DNA of 64,000 bases from Mesorhizobium norvegicum (GTDB lineage: Bacteria; Pseudomonadota; Alphaproteobacteria; Rhizobiales; Rhizobiaceae): positions 90,067 through 154,066 of the forward strand of contig NZ_SMYZ01000081.1 in assembly GCF_004919685.1 (NCBI RefSeq), given 5' to 3'. The notes beneath the pieces were generated by a model, which was not told where the DNA came from, made no database searches, and saw only the letters and a list, made by a program, of their open reading frames with translations. Both the position numbers and the translations under genes were made by a program. The number at the start of each line of letters is the position of its first letter. The first letter of the stretch is position 1. Shown one piece after another: positions 8,310 through 16,973 of this stretch.

Positions 8310-9224
8310 ATGGAAAACTCTTTCGAGGCCGAAACTCGCACCGTCTTTGATCGCTACCAGCGCGAGCAGGAGAATGACGACCACATATTCGACAGGTTAG
8401 TCTCTCTAATCGAGGAGGAATATTTCGGCCTGCCTACCGGTAGCTTCCGCGGTCTTGATGTCCTGGACGCGGGCTGCGGCTCCAACGCGAATGCGTCCTA
8501 TGCGTTTCTCGACAAGGGGGCACGAAACGTTGTTTCGCTTGAATTGAGCAATGATTGGATGGATTGCGCGCGCAAACGGCTCAGCCGATTTGGGCCGCGC
8601 TCGGAACTGGTCGCGGGCAGTGTGCTCGATCTGCCGTTTGACGACTTCAGTTTCGATTTTGTCCATTGCGCAGGGGTTTTGCCGCACACCAGCAATCCGA
8701 AAAAAGGCTTTGAAGAGCTTGCCCGTGTAACCCGCCCCGGCGGCAGCTTCTTTTTGACGATTATGGGTACCGCCAACGGCGTCATTTACCGATGCATCAA
8801 TCACTTGCGAGAACTCTACCAAAGCGACGAACAATTCCGCAGTTCCATAGACAATCTGGATGCATCCACCGCACGCGAAGCCATCAACTGGCTGTTGCGA
8901 ATAAAGGACGGCGAAGAGAAAGAATATATACCTGGCGAAAACGAATTCTTTCGGAGTCTTTTTGATGATGATTTGTTCGTGACGATCCGGGATCGTTTCC
9001 AGGCGCCGACCTATCACGGGTTCGCATTCACAGAGGTGCAAATCCGAGGCTGGTATGGCGAGTGCGGCTTCGAGAAGATCCGCAGGATCTCAAGGTATAC
9101 AAAAAATTTCCATAATCTTCGGCGCTTTCTCGCTCCGATGTACCGTCATTATGACCACCCGCTGGCCCGCTTCTGGTTCGGCGATGGCTGCATCCAGATG
9201 ATCGGCGAAAAGCCGAGCACGTAG
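8310..9224 (+). CDS. SAM-dependent methyltransferase
   Basis: A 304-residue class I methyltransferase. Motif I is LDAGCGSNAN near residues 50-60, the acidic end of strand 2 is VVSLELS, motif II gives FDFVHCAGVLPH, and motif III gives VTRPGGSFFLT. The C-terminal 130 residues are a variable substrate-recognition part with many aromatic residues. GGGAAGAG precedes the ATG. Its place between the CDP-alcohol transferase and the asparagine synthetase suggests methylation of a phosphonate intermediate or product. The methyl acceptor is unknown. Confidence 0.82.
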   Translation: MENSFEAETRTVFDRYQREQENDDHIFDRLVSLIEEEYFGLPTGSFRGLDVLDAGCGSNANASYAFLDKGARNVVSLELSNDWMDCARKRLSRFGPRSELVAGSVLDLPFDDFSFDFVHCAGVLPHTSNPKKGFEELARVTRPGGSFFLTIMGTANGVIYRCINHLRELYQSDEQFRSSIDNLDASTAREAINWLLRIKDGEEKEYIPGENEFFRSLFDDDLFVTIRDRFQAPTYHGFAFTEVQIRGWYGECGFEKIRRISRYTKNFHNLRRFLAPMYRHYDHPLARFWFGDGCIQMIGEKPST

Positions 9225-9256
9225 TTGGCGTTATTCGTGCCAAGAGAGCGACCCCA

Positions 9257-11149
9257 ATGTGCGGAATCTTTGGGATAGTCCTCAAAAACGAGGGAACACC
9301 CGTTTGTGCTGAGGCCGTTGAGCGTTGCGCTGAGGCTCTCGCTCATCGCGGGCCCGATGCCAGCGGCCTATACATTGATCAATCGGTCGCATTCGCGCAT
9401 CGACGGCTGTCGATTGTCGACGCTCATTCTCGCGCCAATCAGCCCTATCGCGATGACAATACCGGAGTGGTGGTGACGTACAACGGCGAGATATTCAACT
9501 ATCGGGAAATTAGAGCTGAATTGAGGGATATGGGTTTTTCCTTTTCGACGGTGTCCGACACCGAGGTTCTAATTCTTAGCTATATTGCTTGGGGAAAGTC
9601 ATTCTTAAACCGCCTTGACGGGATGTTTGCCTTCGCGCTTTTCGATCCCCGGAACTCGCTTGCTCTCATCGCCCGAGATCGTTTGGGGGTAAAACCCCTT
9701 TACTACACGATCTGCGATGTTGGCCTTCTCTTTGCATCGCAGCCGAACGCTCTCATTCGCTGGCCGGGCGTGATACGCGGACCCGACATCATCGGCGCGC
9801 TCAGTTTTCTTTCCTATCGCGCGGTTGTCGGTGCCAGGACGCTGTTCGCCGGGATCTCCAAGTTAGAGCCCGGCCATCTCCTCGCAATAAGGAATGGGCG
9901 ACACACGTCCGAACGTTGGTGGAATCTGTCGGAGCGCATTTCGCGATCGAAGCCGGACTATTCCGACATAAGGAGACTATTTGGAAGCGCCGTCGAACGT
10001 CAGCTGGTGTCTGACGTACCGGTCGCCGCATTGTTGTCCGGTGGACTTGACTCGAGCATCCTCGCCTATGAGGCGTCCACCCGCTCCCAAATCCGTCCGA
10101 TCTGCTATACCGGCAAGGTCGAGCCCGCCGATTATGACGAGACGGCCTATGCGATGGAGGTCGCAGCAGAATTCGGGCTCACTCACCGGGTCGTCCCGAT
10201 TGGAGAACCATCCGATGTCAACGCCGTAGCGGAGCTGGTGCGCCTGCGCGGACATCCGCTTGGGATGCATAACGAAACCGCAATGTTTACGCTCGCAAAG
10301 GCGATTTCGAAGGAGCATAAGGTCGTCCTCACCGGCGAGGGTGCCGATGAGATTTTTGCTGGCTACAGCCGATTGTTCCGTACGCCGTATGATTACAATC
10401 GAAGCAAGATCATCGCCGCATTGCCACCTGCTCTTGCCCAGATCGCACGCCGACGCCTCGGACTCGGCGTCCATTGCAGTCAGCTGCAGTTCTTCCTGGA
10501 GCGCTACAGCTACTTCCCGACCGATGAAATCCGCTCGCTTGCTATCGATGGCCGGATACGAAGGGAGCACGAGATGGCTCTGTTCGATCACTTCTCGACT
10601 CAATTTGCAGAGGCCGGCGGAGATTTCTTTAGTAAGATCTCATATGTTCTCGTCTCTACGCATTTGCCCGCATTGCTGGAAATGGTTGACAACACCACAA
10701 TGGCAGCTGGGCTTGAGGCTCGCGTTCCTTATACCGATCACCAGCTCGTTACCGCCGCAATGGCGATGCCCGGCTCACAGCGGTTGAGGTGGAGGTCTCC
10801 AATCGCTTCGGTCCAGGCACTGTGGCATCCGGTTGCTTCCTTCAGCGAACGTCTCGATGTCTCAAAATTCCCCTTAAGAAGGGAATACCGGAGCGTCTTG
10901 CCCAGATCTGTTCTATCTCGCAAAAAGATGGGATTTCCGCTGCCACTGGGTCAGTGGGCCGTTGGCGAGGGAGCAACGGAATATCGAAGGCTGCTGTTTG
11001 ATAAGGACTCTCCATTGGGAGATTTGTTCGATCCTGCTGCTTTGCGGCGTTGGTTCGAGGCCGGACGACGAAATCCTTCAGACTCGTTTGGCCGGAAGTT
11101 CTGGCTGTTGGCCAACCTTGGGATATTCTTCAAAGAGGTATTCTCATGA
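9257..11149 (+). CDS. asnB: Asparagine synthetase (glutamine-hydrolysing) family amide ligase
   Basis: A full-length two-domain protein of 630 residues. The N-terminal Ntn glutaminase domain starts MCGIFGIV with Cys2 as nucleophile, then RGPDASG and YNGEIFNY. The ATP-binding synthetase domain has the pyrophosphate loop SGGLDSS at about 261-267 and TGEGADEIFAGYSRL. Family members make asparagine; those in biosynthetic clusters often amidate or condense other carboxylates. In a phosphonate cluster it may form an amide on phosphonoalanine or an aspartate-derived partner. It starts 32 bp after the methyltransferase and ends 38 bp from the convergent hydrolase. Confidence 0.85.
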   Translation: MCGIFGIVLKNEGTPVCAEAVERCAEALAHRGPDASGLYIDQSVAFAHRRLSIVDAHSRANQPYRDDNTGVVVTYNGEIFNYREIRAELRDMGFSFSTVSDTEVLILSYIAWGKSFLNRLDGMFAFALFDPRNSLALIARDRLGVKPLYYTICDVGLLFASQPNALIRWPGVIRGPDIIGALSFLSYRAVVGARTLFAGISKLEPGHLLAIRNGRHTSERWWNLSERISRSKPDYSDIRRLFGSAVERQLVSDVPVAALLSGGLDSSILAYEASTRSQIRPICYTGKVEPADYDETAYAMEVAAEFGLTHRVVPIGEPSDVNAVAELVRLRGHPLGMHNETAMFTLAKAISKEHKVVLTGEGADEIFAGYSRLFRTPYDYNRSKIIAALPPALAQIARRRLGLGVHCSQLQFFLERYSYFPTDEIRSLAIDGRIRREHEMALFDHFSTQFAEAGGDFFSKISYVLVSTHLPALLEMVDNTTMAAGLEARVPYTDHQLVTAAMAMPGSQRLRWRSPIASVQALWHPVASFSERLDVSKFPLRREYRSVLPRSVLSRKKMGFPLPLGQWAVGEGATEYRRLLFDKDSPLGDLFDPAALRRWFEAGRRNPSDSFGRKFWLLANLGIFFKEVFS

Positions 11150-11187
11150 CGAATATGCGAGCCCGCAGGCGGTCGCTTGCGGGCATT

Positions 11188-12495
11188 TTACAGAAGACCC
11201 TTTGCCGAAAACGGGGCGTCGGACAATCCCAAGATCTGAGCAATGGTTGGCGTGAACTCTTCAGCGGAGCCCCAGGCAATATTGCAAGGTTGCATTCCAG
11301 GGATGCTCAACAGGCATATCCGATCGTCCTCCGCGCTGCCCGGTCGAAAACCGTGGGTGGACAAGTATCGAGGTCTGCCCGTCGGGCCAGCTTCTTGCGT
11401 GTCTCCAACGGTCTCCTCGAAGGAGTGTCCAGGAGGTGCGACATAGGTCGCTATGCAATCACGTTCATTTACCGGAACATGGTCGCTCGACCACGGCTCC
11501 ACTTGGAAGCGCGCCAACAGTCCGTCTGCGATTCTGCGGTCATGAGCTCCGTCAACCAGGACATGGAGCGTCGCTCCTTCACTTTCCCAAAGCAAGTCAG
11601 GGATGATCGCATCCGGATAAATGGTTGTGTGGACGGCGCTATGTCCATGGTCACTTGCGACTACGATCGCGTAATCGTCTTCCCGCCCGACTCGCCTCAG
11701 TCCTTCGATGAGAGCGCCAATCATCATGTCGGCCGCGGCGATAGACCAATGTGCCGCCTCGCTTTCGTATCCGAACTGATGCTGAATCGAATCCGTCATG
11801 TCGATCTCGGTCAAAATGAGATCAGGCGGGTTCTCCGAGCAAGCCAGCGCTCCTGCAGCCCCGATCATGAGATGATCCGCGGCCAGGCCCGCAACGAGAG
11901 CAGTGCTCGCAACGGTGTCACTACTGGACGGGAAGCCGAAGAGATCGAGCACGCCGGCGGCTCGCAACCGTCCATTTGGATCTTTGATCATGCGCGAGCG
12001 AGCGATGCGGTTTTCGGGCAGGCTCTTAAATGACCGGCTTCCCTGGAGAAACCCTCGTTCCCACCAGGCCGGCACGAAGACATCGCAATCGGCTGGGTCG
12101 ATCAACCCAGCGCCGATGGACGCGACATCAAGCCCGCTATTTTTGGCAAGCTTTGCAATGGTCGGAACCCGCAGATCAGACGCGTCGGCGCAGACAAACG
12201 AGCCATCTCGCACAATGTGGTTTCCGTAGATCCCGTTCGCTTGAGGCGCCGCGCCGGTTAGCATGCTTGCGCGCCCCGGCATCGACGTTCCCGGCACCGT
12301 TGAGCGCAGGCGAGTGATGGACAGACCGTCTCCTGCCAAACGAAGAAGCGTCGGCAACCGATGTTTGTGCTTTTCGAAATAGTCCGCGCTTACGCCGTCC
12401 ATGAGGATCAGAATCGCTTTCGTAGGAGCGCGCGGCTTTATCGAGGCAGGCGTCTGAAAACGAGCGGTAGGCCTGGATGGATTGGTGTGGGTCAT
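11188..12495 (-). CDS. Alkaline-phosphatase-superfamily phosphodiesterase/phosphonate hydrolase-like
   Basis: A 435-residue metal-dependent hydrolase. Expected metal ligands appear in order: LMDGVSAD, a Thr/Ser nucleophile region GTSMPGRASMLTG, TEIDMTDSIQHQFG, ASDHGHS and a C-terminal STHGFRPG. The family includes nucleotide pyrophosphatases/phosphodiesterases and phosphonoacetate hydrolase. The start is placed at 12495 with AGGTG upstream; the frame extends to 12570. It is on the opposite strand, between asnB and the fusion gene. It may trim a nucleotidyl-phosphonate intermediate or recycle the product; no signal peptide is evident. Confidence 0.75.
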   Translation of the reverse strand: MTHTNPSRPTARFQTPASIKPRAPTKAILILMDGVSADYFEKHKHRLPTLLRLAGDGLSITRLRSTVPGTSMPGRASMLTGAAPQANGIYGNHIVRDGSFVCADASDLRVPTIAKLAKNSGLDVASIGAGLIDPADCDVFVPAWWERGFLQGSRSFKSLPENRIARSRMIKDPNGRLRAAGVLDLFGFPSSSDTVASTALVAGLAADHLMIGAAGALACSENPPDLILTEIDMTDSIQHQFGYESEAAHWSIAAADMMIGALIEGLRRVGREDDYAIVVASDHGHSAVHTTIYPDAIIPDLLWESEGATLHVLVDGAHDRRIADGLLARFQVEPWSSDHVPVNERDCIATYVAPPGHSFEETVGDTQEAGPTGRPRYLSTHGFRPGSAEDDRICLLSIPGMQPCNIAWGSAEEFTPTIAQILGLSDAPFSAKGLL

Positions 12496-12662
12496 GTTGC
12501 ACCTGGAAGAGACCGATCGAAACCAAAGCCCCCTATAGGCTTCGGATGACGCCGGTATGAACGGCATCACGGGATACTTCGAGCGCCAGTGGGTCGTTTT
12601 GATTTTGGGAATGGGCGCTTCTACGCGCTCTTTTTGTTTCCTTCAGAAGAAAGGAGTCCGAG

Positions 12663-14369
12663 ATGGCCGATACGACCCGTGCTATTTTTATCCTCGATTT
12701 CGCAGGGCCAAAAATACATCTGTGGAGTGGCAGCTACGATGCACCGTTGGTTCCTATCAACGGTCAGCCGCTCTTGGACCGTCTCGTCAACGCCTGTGTC
12801 GAAAACGGCATTGAAGATGTCACTCTCGTTGAAAACTTGAGCAGCGGCACATTCGATGGGTTCCGCCTGCAGGACAGCACAAATACGCTTTCGTGGCACG
12901 ACGCGCATGACGGCGATCTCATTGAGAAGTTTTGCCAACATGATGGCGATACCCTCCTGATATGGGGAACGCCGCTTTTCGACAGTGAGGTTCTTGACGG
13001 TATCGATGTCAACAAAGGTTTGCGCGGCTCCGCTTGGCGGCCCGACGCTCCGACCGGGATTTATCGATTGAGTGCTGATGCTCTACGCAATCTTCTGGCC
13101 GAAAGCCGCGCCGCGGCATCTCTGCATCAGGCCTTGAGTACGTTAGTCGCGGGCCTGTCCCAGCTGGACGTAGCGTTGCCTGACAATGTGCTGAATGTTG
13201 GCTCCAAGCTGCTCGATATTTGCGACGGTGTCGACGCATCCATCGCGGAATTTCGGTGTGACAAGGAGAACGTGCTGCGGCGTCTGGAAACGAGCGTCGG
13301 AGGTTATTGGCGCAAGCCAATCGCCGAGCACATGCTTCTTTGCAATACCCGCTTCCCTCCCAAGACTTTTTACGATCGGCTGGCGGCGAGGCTCGAAGGC
13401 GTGTTGACATGCTATCCTTCTCAGCAGATCGATATCGCTTCAGTTGTTGGCACGATGACCTCGCAGCAGCCGGACTTTATTGCAGTCGGAAACGGGGTGA
13501 CCGATCTCATCCAGGCGCTCTATTCAACGCTGAACCCCACAATCGCGATTCCCGTGCCGACGTTCGCCGGCTTTCAAACACCACTCGATGACGAACAAAA
13601 GAACAACTTCGTCCTCACCCCGCCCTATTTCGATCTCGACGTTCGAGCTTTCCTGGAATTCGTACTGGCGACAGGCGCGGATACGGCAATCGTTGTAAAT
13701 CCAAACAATCCGACCGGTCGACTTGTTGATCATGCTGACGTGGCATGGCTGGCGGAGGCCCTAGGATCTCGAGGGCGGCGGCTGATCGTGGATGAATCGT
13801 TCATTGATTTCCCCGCTGATGGCCGATCAAACAGCGTTGAGACTCTGGTGCCGTCCTGTGCCAATTTGATCGTGGTGAAGAGCCTTGGAAAGGTCTTCGG
13901 ACTTGGAGGAATCCGGCTCGCCTACCTCATGGCTGGCGATCCCGCGCTCGTTGCCGCCGTGCGCCGGAAACTGCCGCTGTGGAACATTAACGGTATTGCC
14001 GAATACACACTGTTCCTGCTTCCCGAATTCGCAGAGGAACTGGAACACAGTCTAGAGATGTTGCGAGAAGATAGAGAGCTGTTCATCGAGGAGCTGCGGA
14101 CGGTACCGGGCCTCGACGTCGTACCTTCGCAAACGAATTTCATCTTGTGCCGGCTGCCTGAAAATTCGGTATCCGCTGCCGAGCTCAAGCGCCGCCTCGT
14201 TCTGTTCGAATCCGTCCTCGTAAGAGAATGCGGCTATCAAGCCATGAACGACGCAGATCGATATCTGCGCCTGACGGTTCGAAGTCGGACGGAAAACGAA
14301 AGGCTGGCAAAAGCTCTGCGGCGCACCTTAAGCCGCTCAACGGCCTCTGAAAGTGACGCCCTGACGTGA
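12663..14369 (+). CDS. Fusion of a degenerate nucleotidyltransferase-like domain with a HisC-type aminotransferase
   Basis: A 568-residue two-part protein. Residues 1 to about 210 have the outline of a nucleotidyltransferase fold (LVPINGQPLLDRLVNACVENGIEDVTLVEN) but lack the LAAGxGxR loop, so this half is probably not catalytic as a normal enzyme. From about 215 on it is a PLP enzyme like histidinol-phosphate aminotransferase: VGNGVTDLIQALY, NPNNPTGRL, DESFIDF, PLP Lys410 in SLGKVFGLGGIRLAYL, and a C-terminal RLTVRS. Treponema PntC, as I recall, is also a cytidylyltransferase joined to a phosphonate transaminase, so the domain order has a precedent. HisC-like relatives can decarboxylate as well as transaminate. 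AAAGGAG precedes the ATG. Confidence 0.75.
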   Translation: MADTTRAIFILDFAGPKIHLWSGSYDAPLVPINGQPLLDRLVNACVENGIEDVTLVENLSSGTFDGFRLQDSTNTLSWHDAHDGDLIEKFCQHDGDTLLIWGTPLFDSEVLDGIDVNKGLRGSAWRPDAPTGIYRLSADALRNLLAESRAAASLHQALSTLVAGLSQLDVALPDNVLNVGSKLLDICDGVDASIAEFRCDKENVLRRLETSVGGYWRKPIAEHMLLCNTRFPPKTFYDRLAARLEGVLTCYPSQQIDIASVVGTMTSQQPDFIAVGNGVTDLIQALYSTLNPTIAIPVPTFAGFQTPLDDEQKNNFVLTPPYFDLDVRAFLEFVLATGADTAIVVNPNNPTGRLVDHADVAWLAEALGSRGRRLIVDESFIDFPADGRSNSVETLVPSCANLIVVKSLGKVFGLGGIRLAYLMAGDPALVAAVRRKLPLWNINGIAEYTLFLLPEFAEELEHSLEMLREDRELFIEELRTVPGLDVVPSQTNFILCRLPENSVSAAELKRRLVLFESVLVRECGYQAMNDADRYLRLTVRSRTENERLAKALRRTLSRSTASESDALT

Positions 14370-14423
14370 CATTTGCGCAGCGAACTGAATAGTCTTTTTT
14401 CGAATGCCGCGAGAGAGAGAAGC

Positions 14424-15215
14424 ATGTCGCTAAGTTACAATCGTCATAAAAGGCTCGTTGAAATCATCCAGGCGAATGGCGAAGTGCGCATCCGAGATTT
14501 GATGCAGCGGTTCAATATTTCAGAAGAGACTGCGCGGCGGGATATCAAACGGCTCGAGCAGGATGGCTTGGTCGCACGGGTCCATGGTGGCGCGGTCGCA
14601 ACGCAACAGCCAAAGCTGCTGGCCATCTCATCGCGAGCTGTTTCCGAGCGCGCGGAAAAAAGCACCATCGCTGAGATCGCCCTGGGTCTTCTGAAGCCCG
14701 GTCAGAATCTCTTCTTCGGGGGCGGCAGCACCATTCTGTCGTTGGCCAGCCGCATATCGGCCCTCCCGGAAATGCGCGTCGTCACCAACATGGTCGATAC
14801 TGCCATCGCCGCGGCCGAAGGCTATCGGCATCGCGTTGTCATGCTGGGGGGCGATTTCAATGTCGATTTCCGGACCGTAACCGGATTCACCGCCTTGCGT
14901 ACACTCCGCGAACAGCAGATCGACGTCGCATTTATCGGCGTCAATGCGGTGCATCCGAATGGCGTCTTCGACCATGAACAGGTCGGACAGGAGCTTGCTG
15001 CGACGCTCTGCGAGCAAGCACGGAAAATTGTCATTCTCGCCGATCACAGCAAATTCGGCTTGTCGGCGCGTTACCGCATCCTCCCCCATTCGGCGATTAC
15101 CGCGATCATCACCGACCGGAGGCCGGCATCGGACATGCTGGACAAGATCGAAGCCGCCGGTGTTGAAGTTCTATATCCGCAAAACCGTCACAACCCCGCA
15201 CTGGTCTCTGCTTGA
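14424..15215 (+). CDS. DeoR-family transcriptional regulator
   Basis: A 263-residue DeoR/GlpR-type repressor. An N-terminal winged helix-turn-helix (about 6-60, VRIRDLMQRFNISEETARRDI) is followed by a sugar-phosphate-sensing domain with FFGGGSTIL, VVTNMV, GVNAVHPNGVF and ILADHSKFG. The ATG at 14424 has GAGAGAGAAG before it; an upstream in-frame start at 14373 is less likely. It lies 54 bp after the fusion gene and 190 bp before the ABC importer, so it could control either. Members usually sense phosphorylated sugars or similar small phosphates. Confidence 0.85.
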   Translation: MSLSYNRHKRLVEIIQANGEVRIRDLMQRFNISEETARRDIKRLEQDGLVARVHGGAVATQQPKLLAISSRAVSERAEKSTIAEIALGLLKPGQNLFFGGGSTILSLASRISALPEMRVVTNMVDTAIAAAEGYRHRVVMLGGDFNVDFRTVTGFTALRTLREQQIDVAFIGVNAVHPNGVFDHEQVGQELAATLCEQARKIVILADHSKFGLSARYRILPHSAITAIITDRRPASDMLDKIEAAGVEVLYPQNRHNPALVSA

Positions 15216-15348
15216 TCCTCTTCTTTCAGCCCTCACGGCTGCCCAACCGTGAAATGTTTTTTTCCTTTTGATTTTCAATAACCAACACAATCCGTCTCAA
15301 ACCTGCAAAAAACCGTCACATAACCGCGCTATGTCTCAGCCCGTCTCG

Positions 15349-15369
15349 GGAGCGGATTTCATTCGCTCC
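15349..15369 (+). promoter_or_regulatory. Inverted repeat upstream of the ABC importer
   Basis: GGAGCG at 15349-15354 and CGCTCC at 15364-15369 form a perfect 6-bp inverted repeat with a 9-bp spacer, 36 bp before the importer's first gene. It could be a weak hairpin or an operator for the adjacent DeoR protein. Such short repeats occur by chance. No other strong signal was seen in 15216-15405 apart from an AT-rich stretch near 15255-15290. Confidence 0.25.
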
Positions 15370-15405
15370 GATTGTCATCCCGACTGAAAGAGAGGGGATT
15401 TTGAT

Positions 15406-16968
15406 ATGCAAACGACACGTCGCAGATTTCTCGGCATGACCGCCATGGCGGCTGGCGCAATAGCATTGCCGAACACGATCATGGCGGCAACCGGCCGGCG
15501 GCCGAACCTCAATATTGCCGTTCAGGACCTGCGCACAATTCTGGAACCGGTGGACGGCTCCTCCATCGCCAACGTTTCCTGGCGGGTGCAATACAGCATT
15601 TTCGATCAGCTTTTACGGACCGACTACAACGACAATTTTCGCCTGAATTTCGCGCTCGCGACATCATTGAAGCAAATTGACGCCACGATCCATGAGATCA
15701 GGTTGCGCGACAATGTGAAGTTTCATGACGGTTCCACAATGACGGCGGATGACGTTGTCTTCTCGCTCGGGCCGGATCGACTGCGCGGCGAAAAAGCGCC
15801 GGGCGCGGCCGTGTTTGCCAACTTCCTCTCCTCGCTCGCCGATGTGCAGAAGATCAATGATCGCACTGTCCGTTTGATCACCAGGACAGAGGACCCGGTC
15901 TTCGCCCAGCGGCTCGGCGCCTGGGGCACGCAGATCATCAGCGCCAGGGCACGGGCTGGCGCCAGCAGCTACGACGCCTGGGCGGCGAAGCCGATCGGCA
16001 CCGGCCCTTACAAGATCGGCGAGGTCCGCAATGGCGACGAGATCACGCTGGTGGCGCACGACGAATATTGGGGAGGCCAGCCGCCATTTGCCTCGATCCG
16101 CTTCAAGCGGCTGCCGGAAATCGCCGCGCGCATCGCCGGACTGAAGTCGGGCGATTACGATATCGTCACAGACATCACTCCGGACCACATTGCCGAAATT
16201 GAGGGAGTCAACGGCCTCACGATTGTTGGTGGCGAAGCCATGTGGTTCCGCTTTCTCACATTCGCTCCGCTCAGGACTCCCATCCTGAAAGATGTCGATC
16301 TGCGTCGCGCGCTCGCTCTCGCTATCGATCGCGGTGCGCTGGCGGACGGCCTCTGGGACGGCCGGGCGAAAGCGCTGACCAGCTGGCAGCTACCGATCTT
16401 CGGCGAGATCAACGACCCCGACCGCAAGGGGGTGTCCTATGATCCGGCGCAGGTCAAGGAACTGCTCGCCAAGTCATCCTACAGAGGCGAGGAAATCCCA
16501 TACCCTTCCGTCGGCACCTATTATCCGATGCAGCTCGCCGAGAACCAGGCGCTTGTCGAGATGTGGAAGGCTGCCGGAATCAACGTCAAGCTGATCATGT
16601 GTGAAAACTGGACGCAGGTCGGCGACATTGGCGGCATCAATGACACGTCCGGCGGCGCCTTCTACGCCGATCCCGTTTCCATGCTGTGGCAGATTATCGG
16701 TCCGACCAATGACCTCCAGTCAACAGGTGGCTGGACCAATGCCGAGTTTAACGCGCTCGGTCACGAGCTTGAAACGACGACCGATCTCGCCAAGCGCCAG
16801 GCGGCCTTCAAACGGATGCAGGACATTGTCGAGATCGAGGACCCTTGCATCACGCCGCTGCACTCCATGCCCTTTATCTATGGGCAGAAGGCGGATGTCA
16901 GCTGGCAGCCCAACCCGTTGCCGCAAATGTATCTCGGTCCGAAGATGCCGCCTGAGCCGGTGGCCTGA
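15406..16968 (+). CDS. ABC transporter periplasmic substrate-binding protein (Opp/Dpp type, Tat-exported)
   Basis: A 520-residue extracellular solute-binding protein of family 5 (oligopeptide/dipeptide/nickel class). A twin-arginine signal is plain: TTRRRFLGM followed by a hydrophobic run and a cleavage region near ALPNTIMAA. Family marks include VKFHDGSTMTADDVVFSL, IGTGPYKI and VDLRRALALAIDR. It binds the ligand in the periplasm and gives it to the two permeases encoded downstream. GAGAGGGGA precedes the ATG. The ligand cannot be read; next to a phosphonate cluster, a peptide, opine or phosphonate-bearing compound is possible. Confidence 0.88.
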   Translation: MQTTRRRFLGMTAMAAGAIALPNTIMAATGRRPNLNIAVQDLRTILEPVDGSSIANVSWRVQYSIFDQLLRTDYNDNFRLNFALATSLKQIDATIHEIRLRDNVKFHDGSTMTADDVVFSLGPDRLRGEKAPGAAVFANFLSSLADVQKINDRTVRLITRTEDPVFAQRLGAWGTQIISARARAGASSYDAWAAKPIGTGPYKIGEVRNGDEITLVAHDEYWGGQPPFASIRFKRLPEIAARIAGLKSGDYDIVTDITPDHIAEIEGVNGLTIVGGEAMWFRFLTFAPLRTPILKDVDLRRALALAIDRGALADGLWDGRAKALTSWQLPIFGEINDPDRKGVSYDPAQVKELLAKSSYRGEEIPYPSVGTYYPMQLAENQALVEMWKAAGINVKLIMCENWTQVGDIGGINDTSGGAFYADPVSMLWQIIGPTNDLQSTGGWTNAEFNALGHELETTTDLAKRQAAFKRMQDIVEIEDPCITPLHSMPFIYGQKADVSWQPNPLPQMYLGPKMPPEPVA

Positions 16969-16973
16969 GTTCC

